This document shows positions 7,422 through 16,377 of a stretch of DNA of 64,000 nucleotides, piece after piece. The position numbers and the translations under genes are program-made. Origin of the DNA: Rhodococcus sp. ARC_M6 (lineage in GTDB: Bacteria > Actinomycetota > Actinomycetes > Mycobacteriales > Mycobacteriaceae); the NCBI RefSeq assembly GCF_022810305.1, contig NZ_JALGQH010000005.1, positions 124,001 to 188,000 on the forward strand, read 5' to 3'. A model generated the notes under the pieces. The model made no database searches, had not been told where the DNA came from, and saw only the letters and a list, made by a program, of their open reading frames with translations. Position 1 is the first letter of the stretch. Every line of letters begins with the position of its first letter.

Positions 7422-9923
7422 TTACCGGCGCGTGGGGATACTCGGCATGCCCATCAGCACGGGAACCTTGCGAACTCCGGTCTCGTCGAACACAACCGTC
7501 GGGTCTGCTTCATCGGGTGCATTGACAAACGACACGAACCGCGACAACTTCTCCGGATCACCGAGCACACCAGCCCATTCGTCCTGATAACCCTCGACGT
7601 GCTTGGCCATCAATGCTTCGAGTTCCTCACCGATCCCCAGACTGTCCTCGCAGACAACCGCCTTGAGATGGTCCAGGCCGCCGTCGAGTGACTCCACCCA
7701 CGGCGCGGTGCGCTGCAGGCGGTCCGCCGTGCGGATGTAGAACATGAGGTAGCGGTCGATGTACTTGACCAGAGTGACGTCGTCGAGGCCACCAGCGAGA
7801 AGCTGAGCGTGTTTCGGTGACTGTCCCCCGTTGCCACCCACGTAGAGGTTCCAGCCGTTCTCCGTCGCGATGATGCCCACGTCTTTGCCCCGAGCCTCAG
7901 CGCATTCCCGTGCACACCCGGACACTCCGAACTTGATCTTGTGCGGCGAACGGAGGCCGCGATAGCGGTTCTCCAGATCAACGGCCATTCCGACGGAGTC
8001 TTGGACGCCGTAGCGGCACCAGCTCGAACCGACACAACTCTTAACCGTGCGCAGCGACTTTCCGTAAGCCTGACCGGATTCCATCCCGGCATCGACCAAC
8101 CGCTTCCAGATTGCCGGCAACTGCTCGACGCGGGCACCGAACAGATCGATGCGCTGACCGCCGGTCACCTTGGTGTACAAGCCGAAATCACGGGCCACCT
8201 CACCGATCACGATGAGCTGTTCGGGAGTCACCTCGCCGCCGGGCATGCGCGGCACCACCGAATAGGTACCGTTCTTCTGAATGTTGGCGAGGAAGTGATC
8301 GTTGGTGTCCTGCAACGACGCCTGCTGACGGTGCAGGATGTGGTCGGAATCCGTGGACGCCAGAATCGACGCCACGACGGGCTTGCAGATGTCACAGCCG
8401 GCGCCCTTACCGTACTTGGTTATCAGGGCCGAGAACGTCCGCGTCTGCGTCGACTGCACAATCTGGAAAAGCTCAGCCCGCGACTGTCCGAAGTGCTCGC
8501 ACAGTGCCTTCGACATTACGACGCCGGAATCTGCCAGCAACTGCTTCACCGTGGGAAGGCAACCGCCACAAGTTGTTCCCGCGGTTGTGCACGCCTTCAC
8601 CGACGCGATGTCGCAGGCGCCGTCCGCAATTGCGCTGCAGATCGCGCCCTTTGTCACCCCGTTGCACGAGCACACCTCGGCATCGTCCGGCAATGAACCC
8701 GCACCGAGCTTCTCGCCGGCCGGCGAAATCAAAGTTGCCGGATCGCCCGGCAGTTCCCGACCGACCAACGGGCGCAAAGACGCATACGCCGACGCGTCGC
8801 CCACCAGGATTCCGCCGAGCAAGATCTTCGCGTCATCCGAGACCACAAGCTTTGCGTAGGTACCCTTGGCTGCGTCGCTCAGAACAACTTCGAGAGCGCC
8901 GGGCGACGTTGCCATCGCGTCACCGAAACTGGCGACGTCGACGCCCATGAGCTTGAGCTTCGTGGACATGTCGGCACCGGGGAAATCTGCTGCGCCGCCG
9001 AGCAACCGGTCTGCCACGATTTCGGCCGTCGTGTAGCCGGGGGCAACCAGACCGTAGCAACGCCCTTCCACGGCAGCGCATTCGCCGACCGCAAAGATGT
9101 GATCATCGGACGTCTTGCAGCCCAGATCGGTCAGGATGCCGCCGCGCTCACCGACGCCGATACCCGCGGCCCGGGCAAGCTGATCACGAGGGCGCACGCC
9201 GGCCGAGAACACGAGCAAGGACGCGTCGATGGTTGTTCCGTCGGACAGTTCGACAACTATCCCGTTGTCGGTCTGCGTAATTCCCGCGGTTCCGACTCCC
9301 GTGTGCACATTCAGCCCGAGTCGCGTAACGAGCCGAGCGAGCAGTGCGCCGCCGCCCTCGTCCACTTGCATCGGCATCAGCCGAGGATTGTGTTCGACGA
9401 CGTGCGCCGTCATTCCCATAAGCGAAAGTGCGTGTGCCGCTTCGAGACCGAGCAGACCACCACCGACCACCACGCCCACCGCACCCTGGCCGGCTCGCTC
9501 GGATGCTGCGCGAATACCGTCGAGGTCGTCAAGAGTGCGGTAGACAAAGCATCCCTCGCCGTCATGCCCCGGAACCGGTGGGACAAACGGGTAGGAACCC
9601 GTGGCCATGACGAGGGCGTCGTACGCGAGCACGTTGCCGGCCGACGTCGTGACTGTGCGCGCATCCTTGTCGATCGACACGGCGCCTTCACCGATCCGGA
9701 GATCGACCAGAGCGTCACCCTCGTAATCGTTTCCTGCCAAGGCCAATTCCTTGGAATCCCACACTCCGACGTACGACGACAAACCGACGCGGTCGTAGGC
9801 TGCATACTTCTCGTCGCAGAGGACGGTCACCGACCAGGTGTCGGCGTCGTCGCGTGAACGCAGAGCTTCGACAAAGCGGTGTCCGACCATTCCGTGTCCG
9901 ATGACAATGACGGATTTGCTCAT
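7422..9923 (-). CDS. nirB: Assimilatory nitrite reductase large subunit NirB
   Basis: An 833-residue NADH-dependent siroheme nitrite reductase. In order: an N-terminal FAD/NAD(P)-binding pyridine nucleotide-disulfide oxidoreductase region (GHGMVGHRF at 8-16, then VVGGGLLGLEAA); a BFD-type [2Fe-2S] domain (VCSCNGVTK and TTCGGCLP); and nitrite/sulfite reductase ferredoxin-like and siroheme/4Fe-4S domains with CVGSSWC and GVSGCAREC as the four cluster Cys. It reduces nitrite to ammonium with six electrons. The length is normal for the family. The ATG overlaps the stop of the upstream reductase gene (ATGA). Siroheme supply probably depends on the CbiX/SirB gene downstream. Confidence 0.96.
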   Translation of the reverse strand: MSKSVIVIGHGMVGHRFVEALRSRDDADTWSVTVLCDEKYAAYDRVGLSSYVGVWDSKELALAGNDYEGDALVDLRIGEGAVSIDKDARTVTTSAGNVLAYDALVMATGSYPFVPPVPGHDGEGCFVYRTLDDLDGIRAASERAGQGAVGVVVGGGLLGLEAAHALSLMGMTAHVVEHNPRLMPMQVDEGGGALLARLVTRLGLNVHTGVGTAGITQTDNGIVVELSDGTTIDASLLVFSAGVRPRDQLARAAGIGVGERGGILTDLGCKTSDDHIFAVGECAAVEGRCYGLVAPGYTTAEIVADRLLGGAADFPGADMSTKLKLMGVDVASFGDAMATSPGALEVVLSDAAKGTYAKLVVSDDAKILLGGILVGDASAYASLRPLVGRELPGDPATLISPAGEKLGAGSLPDDAEVCSCNGVTKGAICSAIADGACDIASVKACTTAGTTCGGCLPTVKQLLADSGVVMSKALCEHFGQSRAELFQIVQSTQTRTFSALITKYGKGAGCDICKPVVASILASTDSDHILHRQQASLQDTNDHFLANIQKNGTYSVVPRMPGGEVTPEQLIVIGEVARDFGLYTKVTGGQRIDLFGARVEQLPAIWKRLVDAGMESGQAYGKSLRTVKSCVGSSWCRYGVQDSVGMAVDLENRYRGLRSPHKIKFGVSGCARECAEARGKDVGIIATENGWNLYVGGNGGQSPKHAQLLAGGLDDVTLVKYIDRYLMFYIRTADRLQRTAPWVESLDGGLDHLKAVVCEDSLGIGEELEALMAKHVEGYQDEWAGVLGDPEKLSRFVSFVNAPDEADPTVVFDETGVRKVPVLMGMPSIPTRR

Positions 9924-11386
9924 GCCGCACCTTCTTCCTGTGTTTCGCGAGAGTTATCTGGGCCTACTGGGTCTGCGGCGCTCAACCATTCGCAGATTCC
10001 GGCAACGGAGGAACTGCAACCACCACAACCGGTGGTCGCCCGGGTGACCGAAGCAAGTGCGGCTTCGGATCGAGCACCGGCCTTCCAAGCTCGTGTCAGA
10101 TCCGTTTTGGTGACCGAATTGCATCGGCAAATCACAGCCGTGCCCGGCATACCCGAAGGGCTGGCCAGTTCGGTCGGACCACCGGCACCGCGCCCGGTGA
10201 GGAGCGCGATCCGGTCCGGCGGGACCGGAAGTTGAGCGTCGAAAAGCTGTGTGAGAGTGCCCACCACATCGGGGACACCAAGCAGCAGCGCTCCGACGAT
10301 GCGCTCACCTTTGACCACGATCTTGGCGTAGCTCCCCCGGCCTGCATCCGCGAGGATGGTGACTTCGACGTCGAGACTGTGCATCGTTGCACTGACGTCA
10401 CCCATCGACGCGAGGTCGATATCGTGTGCCTTCAACCGGGTCAATGTCGGGGTACCGCAGTAGCTTGCTTTCGGGTCGGCACCCGTCAGCAGATCAGCCA
10501 CTACCGCAGCCTGCTCCCAGCCGGGCTGGACCAGGCCGTACACCTCACCGCGATGTTCGGCACACTCACCGATCGCGCGAATTCCGTCGATATCGGTGCG
10601 GAGTTCGTCGTCAACCAACACTCCGTAACCTACTGCCGCACCGACCTGTTGCGCCAATTCGACGCACGGCCGAATTCCCGCCGACAACACCAGAAGATCT
10701 GCGCGAAGCCGACTTCCGTCGTCCAGAACCACGCTGTCACCGGAGAACTCGGAGACTCGCCGACCAAGTACCACCTCGATACCCACGCCTTCGAGGGTCC
10801 GGGTGAGTACTGCGCCGCCGTCGGAATCCATCTGGCGCTCCATTGGGAAGTCCTTGGGGTGCAACACTGTTACGTCAACTCCGCGCATCCGAAGCCCACG
10901 TGCGGCTTCGATTCCCAACAGTCCGGCGCCCAGTACCACTGCCCGACTTCCTGGTGTCGCGGCTTCGGTGATGCGAGCACAGTCGTCCAGGGTCCGGAAA
11001 GTTGCAACCCGGGAAGCATATTCGGCAAGACCGATCACCGGCGGAATATAGGGACTACTGCCGGTGGCCAAAATCAGCTCGTCGTAGCCGATTTCGGCGC
11101 CGTCGCTGCAGGTTACCGTCCGTAGGTCGGGATCGATTGCCGTTACCGAAGTACCGGCGCGAACGTCGATGCCTGCGCGCGCCCACCATTCATCGGTCTT
11201 CAACCGCGTGTCCCTGGCAGTGATACTGCCCGCCAAGACATTCGAGAGCAGAATGCGGTTGTAGGGGGCGTGAGCTTCTGCACCGATCAAGACGATGTCG
11301 AGAACCTCGGCATCCATCCGGCGGCGCAACTCCTCGGCCACCCGCGACCCGGCCATGCCGTTGCCGACGATCACAACGCGCTTCAT
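9920..11386 (-). CDS. FAD-dependent NAD(P)H reductase with BFD [2Fe-2S] domain, probable nitrate reductase electron donor
   Basis: A 488-residue flavoprotein resembling the N-terminal half of NirB. It has an FAD site GNGMAGSRVAEEL at residues 8-20, an NAD(P) site VLGAGLLGIEAARG near 150, and a C-terminal BFD-like [2Fe-2S] domain with CRCNSVTK and TGCGGCSSS. It lacks siroheme-binding domains. Lying between the nitrate reductase catalytic gene and nirB, with 4-bp overlaps on both sides, it most likely passes NAD(P)H electrons to the molybdoenzyme, as NasB/NasC-type reductases do. The last 15 or so residues are acidic and non-conserved. The exact partner is inferred from the operon. Confidence 0.85.
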   Translation of the reverse strand: MKRVVIVGNGMAGSRVAEELRRRMDAEVLDIVLIGAEAHAPYNRILLSNVLAGSITARDTRLKTDEWWARAGIDVRAGTSVTAIDPDLRTVTCSDGAEIGYDELILATGSSPYIPPVIGLAEYASRVATFRTLDDCARITEAATPGSRAVVLGAGLLGIEAARGLRMRGVDVTVLHPKDFPMERQMDSDGGAVLTRTLEGVGIEVVLGRRVSEFSGDSVVLDDGSRLRADLLVLSAGIRPCVELAQQVGAAVGYGVLVDDELRTDIDGIRAIGECAEHRGEVYGLVQPGWEQAAVVADLLTGADPKASYCGTPTLTRLKAHDIDLASMGDVSATMHSLDVEVTILADAGRGSYAKIVVKGERIVGALLLGVPDVVGTLTQLFDAQLPVPPDRIALLTGRGAGGPTELASPSGMPGTAVICRCNSVTKTDLTRAWKAGARSEAALASVTRATTGCGGCSSSVAGICEWLSAADPVGPDNSRETQEEGAA

Positions 11387-13521
11387 GGTTCACCGACCGG
11401 TTCGAGACGAACAGCACAGACCTTGAACTCCGGCATCCGACTCGTGGGATCGAGCGCGGGGTTGGTCAGCAGATTTGCACGCGAATCACCGGCGAAATGG
11501 AATGGCAAGAACACGGTGTCCAGGCGCATACTGTCGATGCACCGAACTGTTGCTTCCATCCGTCCACGCCGACTGACCACGCCGGCCTGATCTCCGTCCG
11601 AAAGTCCCACCCGCCGAGCGGTATCCGGATGGATCTCTACGAACATGTCTCCCGCAGCCTTGACCAGTTCCGGGATCCGACGGGTCTGAGCACCCGACTG
11701 ATAGTGCGCCAGAACTCGTCCCGTTGTGGCGACCAGCGGATATTCCGCATCCGCCGTTTCCGCCGGGCCACGGTGCTCAACCGAGATGTACTGCGCCCGA
11801 CCGTCCGGCGTCGCGAAGGAATCCAGGAACAAGCGCGGAGTGCCCGGGTGATCCTCGCTCGGGCACGGCCAATGCAGAGCTTCACCGGCGTCGAGTCGGC
11901 TGTAACTGATACCGGAGTAATCGGCGATGCCGCCGGCCGACGCGCGGCGCAGTTCCTCGAAGACTGTCGCCGGTGAGGTCGGGAACCGCTCCGCCGGCTG
12001 ACCCAATCGCTGGGCAATCTCGGACCAGACGTGCAATTCACTGCGGGGCCCCTCGGGAGCGTCCACCGCGCGCCGACGCCGCAACACGCGACCTTCGAGG
12101 CTGGTAGTGGTTCCCTCCTCCTCGGCCCACTGCAGCACGGGCAGAACAACATCAGCCATTGCTGCTGTCTCCGACAGAATGAAGTCCGAGACCACCAGCA
12201 TGTCCAGGGCCTTCAACCGATCTACGACGTGCCCAGCCCGCGGCGCCGATACCGCCAAGTTCGCGCCGTGCACAAAAAGTACTTCCGGACTGCCTGGTTG
12301 ACCCAAGGAATCAAGCAGTTCGTAGGCACTGCGACCCGGTCCCGGAAGATCATCCGCCTCGATCCCCCACACCTTCGCAATATGTTCGCGGGCAGCGGGA
12401 TCCGCGATCTTGCGGTAGCCGGGCAGCTGATCTGCCTTCTGGCCATGCTCGCGGCCGCCCTGCCCGTTGCCCTGGCCCGTGATGCATCCGTAGCCACTGC
12501 CGCGTCGGCCGGGAAGCCCAAGCGTCAAAGCCAGCCCGATGACGGCCGACACGGTGTCCGTGCCGCTGGCATGCTGTTCCGTGCCGCGGGCAGTAAGAAT
12601 GTAGGACCCTGCATCGGATTGTTTTGCTTTCCACAGCAATTCGACGGCGCGCCGCATCTGACTCACTGGCACTCCGGTAACCCGCTCGGTACGTTCGGGC
12701 CACCACTGCGCTGCTGCAAGCCACGCGTCGTCGAACCCGGAAGTACGAGCATCGATGTACTCGCGGTCGACGCGGCCGTCGATCACGGCCAGGTGCATCA
12801 AGCCCAATGCCAGTGCCAAATCCGTTCCCGGGCTGAGCTGTAGGTGCAAGCCTCCCCCACTCAAGGCTCGCTCCACTGTTGCCGTTCGGCGAGGATCTGC
12901 GACGATCAATCCACCGGCAGCAATAGCCGAATTCAGATGTCCGACCAGCGGTGGCATCGTCTCAGCCACGTTGGCGCCGAGAAGAAGTATCGCCTTTGCC
13001 GAGGTCAGGTCACTCACTGGGAACGGCAATCCCCGGTCCAAGCCGAAACTCTTGATTCCCGCCGCCGCTGCTGAGGACATACAGAATCGGCCGTTGTAAT
13101 CGATATTCGCGGTCTTCACCGCTACTCGGGCGAATTTACCGAGCATGTAAGCCTTTTCGTTGGTCAGACCGCCACCTCCGAAGATTCCGATCGCATCAAG
13201 GCCACTGCGTGCCTGCGCTGCCTGCACGCCCGATACGACGCGATCAAACGCCTCCGCCCAACTGGCCGGGCGAAGTTCCCCGTCCGTGCGAATCAAGGGA
13301 CTGGTCAGTCGATCCGGAGTGCGCAGCAATTCCGCACTGGTCCAGCCCTTTTGGCACAGTCCCCCACGATTGGTCGGGAAGGAGCGCCCGTCGACCGTGG
13401 TCGATCGAGCCGGAACGGGCGCCGAATCATCACGCGTGAGCGTCATCGCGCACTGGAGTCCGCAGTACGGACAGTGCGTCGACGTCGCGACGAGTAGATC
13501 TCCGGAGATGGTGGTACTCAT
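11383..13521 (-). CDS. nasA: Assimilatory nitrate reductase catalytic subunit (Mo-bisMGD, 4Fe-4S)
   Basis: A 712-residue molybdopterin oxidoreductase. The N-terminal 4Fe-4S ligands are visible: CPYCGLQC near residues 18-25 and the fourth Cys in GGLCQKGW near 53-60. The Mo-domain follows (GRFCMSSAAAAG, then GITGQGNGQGGREHGQ-type sequence), and a C-terminal molydopterin-binding domain ends the protein. No signal peptide or Tat motif is present, so it is cytoplasmic and assimilatory rather than periplasmic Nap. Unlike the long Klebsiella type, it carries no BFD domain; that domain is on the adjacent reductase. It overlaps narK and the reductase gene by 4 bp each. It needs molybdenum cofactor, whose fusion gene lies at the operon's far end. 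Confidence 0.92.
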   Translation of the reverse strand: MSTTISGDLLVATSTHCPYCGLQCAMTLTRDDSAPVPARSTTVDGRSFPTNRGGLCQKGWTSAELLRTPDRLTSPLIRTDGELRPASWAEAFDRVVSGVQAAQARSGLDAIGIFGGGGLTNEKAYMLGKFARVAVKTANIDYNGRFCMSSAAAAGIKSFGLDRGLPFPVSDLTSAKAILLLGANVAETMPPLVGHLNSAIAAGGLIVADPRRTATVERALSGGGLHLQLSPGTDLALALGLMHLAVIDGRVDREYIDARTSGFDDAWLAAAQWWPERTERVTGVPVSQMRRAVELLWKAKQSDAGSYILTARGTEQHASGTDTVSAVIGLALTLGLPGRRGSGYGCITGQGNGQGGREHGQKADQLPGYRKIADPAAREHIAKVWGIEADDLPGPGRSAYELLDSLGQPGSPEVLFVHGANLAVSAPRAGHVVDRLKALDMLVVSDFILSETAAMADVVLPVLQWAEEEGTTTSLEGRVLRRRRAVDAPEGPRSELHVWSEIAQRLGQPAERFPTSPATVFEELRRASAGGIADYSGISYSRLDAGEALHWPCPSEDHPGTPRLFLDSFATPDGRAQYISVEHRGPAETADAEYPLVATTGRVLAHYQSGAQTRRIPELVKAAGDMFVEIHPDTARRVGLSDGDQAGVVSRRGRMEATVRCIDSMRLDTVFLPFHFAGDSRANLLTNPALDPTSRMPEFKVCAVRLEPVGEP

Positions 13522-14915
13522 GCTGTGACCGAAACTTTCTGCTCGTCCACGTCGGTGGTCAGGCTGGACGGCTTACGCAGGAAGACGAACCACGTCACGG
13601 CGATGCACGCAATGTAGAAGGCCAGGAATACCCAGAACGCCATGGTGGCCGACTTCGCGGGACTGCTGTACGACGCACGGAGTACCAGGTTGATTCCCAC
13701 TCCGCCCAAACCGCCTACGGCACCGGCAAATCCGATGAGAGCGCCGGATATGCTGCGCGACCACATCGCCTTCTCAGCACGATCCATGTCGTCGAAGCTC
13801 TGAGCTTTTGCCTCGAAGATTGCCGGGATCATCTTGTAGACAGATCCGTTGCCGAGGCCGGAGAGCAGGAACAGCGCGATGAATCCGAGAACAAACGTCA
13901 CCATAATCCCGGCACTGGCGACGCCGGCGGTGTTGTCGTCCATCGTTCCGGCCGTCACCAGGATCGATGCCGCGAAAGCCATGCCGACAAACGTCCACAT
14001 CGTGATCTTGCCGCCACCGATTCGGTCGGCTAGTTTGCCTCCGATCGGACGGGCAATCGATCCGAGAAGCGGTCCGATGAACGCGATCTGTGCTGCGTGC
14101 AGCGCTGCCTGCGCCGGGGTAGCCCCGCCGGCGAGGAAGTTGATCTGCAACACCTGACCGAATGCGAAGCTGAAACCGATGAAGGAACCGAACGTGCCAA
14201 TGTACAGGAAGCTGATGACCCATGACTCGGAGAACTTCAGCGCCTTGCCCATCGAGCGCAAATCGGATTTCTGATTACCCAGGTTGTCCATGAACAGGGC
14301 GGCGCCGACTGCGGCAGCCGCGATGAACACGAGGTAGACAGCACACACGATCCACGGAGCGCGGTTTCCGACAGTCGCGATCACCAGCAGGCCGATCAAC
14401 TGGATCATCGGAACCCCGATGTTGCCGCCGCCCGCGTTGAGACCCAGCGCCCAGCCTTTGAGCCGCTGCGGATAGAACGCGTTGATGTTTGTCATCGACG
14501 ACGCGAAGTTTCCGCCGCCGATGCCCGCCGTAGCCGCCACCAACATGAAGGTGGTGTACGACGCACCCGGATTCATCATCAAGTAGAGGGTGAGAAGTGT
14601 TGGTATGAAAAGGAACAACGCGCTCATGACGGTCCAGTTGCGCCCACCGAAACGTGCGGTGGCGACCGTGTACGGAATGCGGAGGATCGAACCCACCAAG
14701 GTGGGAACTGCGACCAGGAAGAATTTTCCGGCCGCGTCGATGCCGTAGATCTCGGTCGGCATGAACAGCACCATTACGGACCAGATGGACCAGATCGAGA
14801 AGCCGACGTGCTCGGCGACAACCGACCAGATCAGGTTCCGCTTCGCAATGTCCTTGCCACCGGATTCCCAGGCTTCGACGTCCTCGGCATCCCAATGCTC
14901 GATGTAATGACTCAC
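13518..14915 (-). CDS. narK: Nitrate/nitrite transporter NarK (MFS)
   Basis: A 465-residue MFS permease with about 12 membrane segments. The nitrate-signature regions are visible (GIGGGNFASSMTNINAFYPQ and a second Gly-rich AGAVGGLGGVGINLVL). It takes nitrate in and/or exports nitrite. GTG 14915 (MSHYIEHWDAED) is chosen over the upstream in-frame codon at 14945 because AGGAGG lies 5 nt before it. It is the first gene of the minus-strand operon; the 134 bp between it and the MFS gene at 15050 must hold the promoter. I could not identify a convincing GlnR box there. Confidence 0.93.
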   Translation of the reverse strand: MSHYIEHWDAEDVEAWESGGKDIAKRNLIWSVVAEHVGFSIWSIWSVMVLFMPTEIYGIDAAGKFFLVAVPTLVGSILRIPYTVATARFGGRNWTVMSALFLFIPTLLTLYLMMNPGASYTTFMLVAATAGIGGGNFASSMTNINAFYPQRLKGWALGLNAGGGNIGVPMIQLIGLLVIATVGNRAPWIVCAVYLVFIAAAAVGAALFMDNLGNQKSDLRSMGKALKFSESWVISFLYIGTFGSFIGFSFAFGQVLQINFLAGGATPAQAALHAAQIAFIGPLLGSIARPIGGKLADRIGGGKITMWTFVGMAFAASILVTAGTMDDNTAGVASAGIMVTFVLGFIALFLLSGLGNGSVYKMIPAIFEAKAQSFDDMDRAEKAMWSRSISGALIGFAGAVGGLGGVGINLVLRASYSSPAKSATMAFWVFLAFYIACIAVTWFVFLRKPSSLTTDVDEQKVSVTA

Positions 14916-15049
14916 CAGGGCCTCCTGAATATGTGGGAGACCCAAAGGTAGAAAACTGTTATTGCGCCGGTGCTGCGCAGCGTCACCGCAACGTCAATTG
15001 ATCCTCACCCGGCAACATGACGGGTTGTGAGAACAAATTGGCACGAGAA
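14916..15049 (-). promoter_or_regulatory. Upstream region of the nitrate assimilation operon
   Basis: This 134-bp gap precedes narK and follows the stop of the MFS gene, so it is the only place for a promoter of the seven- or eight-gene operon. It contains the narK Shine-Dalgarno (CCTCCTG on the plus strand at 14921-14927). A loose CAAC-N7-GTTG inverted repeat lies near 15013-15027. NnaR and GlnR are the expected regulators from relatives, but no site matching a full GlnR box is evident by eye. Confidence 0.4.
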
Positions 15050-16282
15050 TTAGCCGGTAGCGTGCCACGAATCTTCGAGCATCCGCGGCTTGCAGGCCTG
15101 GTAAGCGCCGATCAACACAACAACAACTGCAATCAGAAGTAGTCCGAACGGCGCTGCGTATCCGTCCGTCGCGTCGTGGAGAATCCCGAACAACAGGGGA
15201 CCGAGGCATGCCACGGTGTAACCGACACCCTGGGTGAATCCGGACAGTGCGGCGGATCCGATGTGTGAGCGGGTACGAAGGTTGATGAGGGTAAGTGCCA
15301 TCGGGAAGGTGCTCGGCCCGAGCCCCAGGATGACGATCCAGATGACGGGCGCGCTCATCGGCGCGAAGTACAGTCCGGCAAAACCGATCAGATAACAAAC
15401 GGCGCAAGCGACGACGACGGGGAACGGGTTCGACATCCGTGCACACAGCGTCGGGGCACCGAAGGCCGCGATCAGACCCATCACCGAGAAGACTCCGACC
15501 ATCGTTCCACCGAAGGCGTCACTGGCTCCGGCGTCGCCAAGGATCGACGGAATCCAGGTGAACATCGAGTACGTGATCAGCGACGTCATGCCGAACATGC
15601 CGGCCATGCCCCACGCGACGGGTGAACGCCAGGCCTGCCCGCGAGCCAGCGCAACGGCGGCCGGAGCGACGGCAGAATCTGCCGATTCCCGACGCGAGCG
15701 TGCCAGGGTGATAAGCCACGGAACGGCAGCGGCAAATCCGAAGGCCGCCCACCAACCGATCGAGAATCGCCAACCGAATGCTTCGGCCACCGGAACCGCT
15801 ACGAATGCCGGCACGATGGTGCCGATCTGCACGGCCACGATGTACACCGAACTCATCGTCGCGAGGCGATCCGAGAAATACCGCTTCACCAACGGCGGAA
15901 TCACGACGTTGCCGATTCCCATACCCGCCAGTGCAAGTGCGGACAGTGCCAGCAACGACCACGTCTGATTCATCATGGCGCGCAACAGCATTCCGACGCC
16001 GGCCATCAACATGGCCAGCAGCGCGGTACGTTCGAGCCCGATTCGTTTCGCGATGGCCGGAGTAATCAGCCCGAAGATAGCGAACATCAATGTCGGCACC
16101 ATGCCGAATACTCCGACGACGGAAGCCGAGAACCCGATCTCCGCGCGGATCTGCTCCGCGAGCGGCGAGAAGGAGGTAACTGCGAGTCGCAGGACCAGCG
16201 CTGACATCGCAATGGCCGCAAATACGAGCAGACGGCCATGTACCAGGGAGCGGGGTTCGGTTCTCGAAAGTTGAGCAGTCAC
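15050..16282 (-). CDS. MFS transporter, CynX/NimT family
   Basis: A 410-residue protein with 12 predicted membrane segments. The layout matches the CynX/NimT (cyanate transporter-like) branch: an early ALVLRLAVTSFSPL, then FSASVVGVFGMVPT, and a loop near the middle rich in charged residues (ARSRRESAD). GTG 16282 is preferred because the longer frame to 16318 uses a TTG and adds a non-conserved stretch; no strong Shine-Dalgarno decides it. It is divergent from a FadR-type regulator, which probably controls it. The substrate is unknown. Cyanate is possible beside nitrogen genes, but no cyanase gene is in the window. Confidence 0.8.
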   Translation of the reverse strand: MTAQLSRTEPRSLVHGRLLVFAAIAMSALVLRLAVTSFSPLAEQIRAEIGFSASVVGVFGMVPTLMFAIFGLITPAIAKRIGLERTALLAMLMAGVGMLLRAMMNQTWSLLALSALALAGMGIGNVVIPPLVKRYFSDRLATMSSVYIVAVQIGTIVPAFVAVPVAEAFGWRFSIGWWAAFGFAAAVPWLITLARSRRESADSAVAPAAVALARGQAWRSPVAWGMAGMFGMTSLITYSMFTWIPSILGDAGASDAFGGTMVGVFSVMGLIAAFGAPTLCARMSNPFPVVVACAVCYLIGFAGLYFAPMSAPVIWIVILGLGPSTFPMALTLINLRTRSHIGSAALSGFTQGVGYTVACLGPLLFGILHDATDGYAAPFGLLLIAVVVVLIGAYQACKPRMLEDSWHATG

Positions 16283-16327
16283 CGACAAATCATAGGATGA
16301 CCGGATGAACTCGCACAAGGGAGGTAA

Positions 16328-16345
16328 TGTAGACCACAGTCCACA
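16328..16345. promoter_or_regulatory. Imperfect palindrome, candidate operator of the FadR-type regulator
   Basis: An 18-bp element reads TGT-A-GAC-CACA-GTC-C-ACA, six of nine base pairs symmetric. It lies between the divergent MFS gene (start 16282) and GntR-family gene (start 16378). GntR/FadR-type proteins bind short GT...AC palindromes in such intergenic regions, so this is the best candidate operator. The assignment is by position and symmetry only. Confidence 0.45.
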
Positions 16346-16377
16346 TCAGACGCACCGATAATCCGAGGAACCAACAC

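Noticed and set aside
14916-15049. Possible GlnR box upstream of narK (GTCAC-N6-GTCAA and similar fragments)
   Set aside because: Only half-sites match the known GTnAC-N6-GAAAC pattern and spacing is irregular, so I list the region without naming GlnR.
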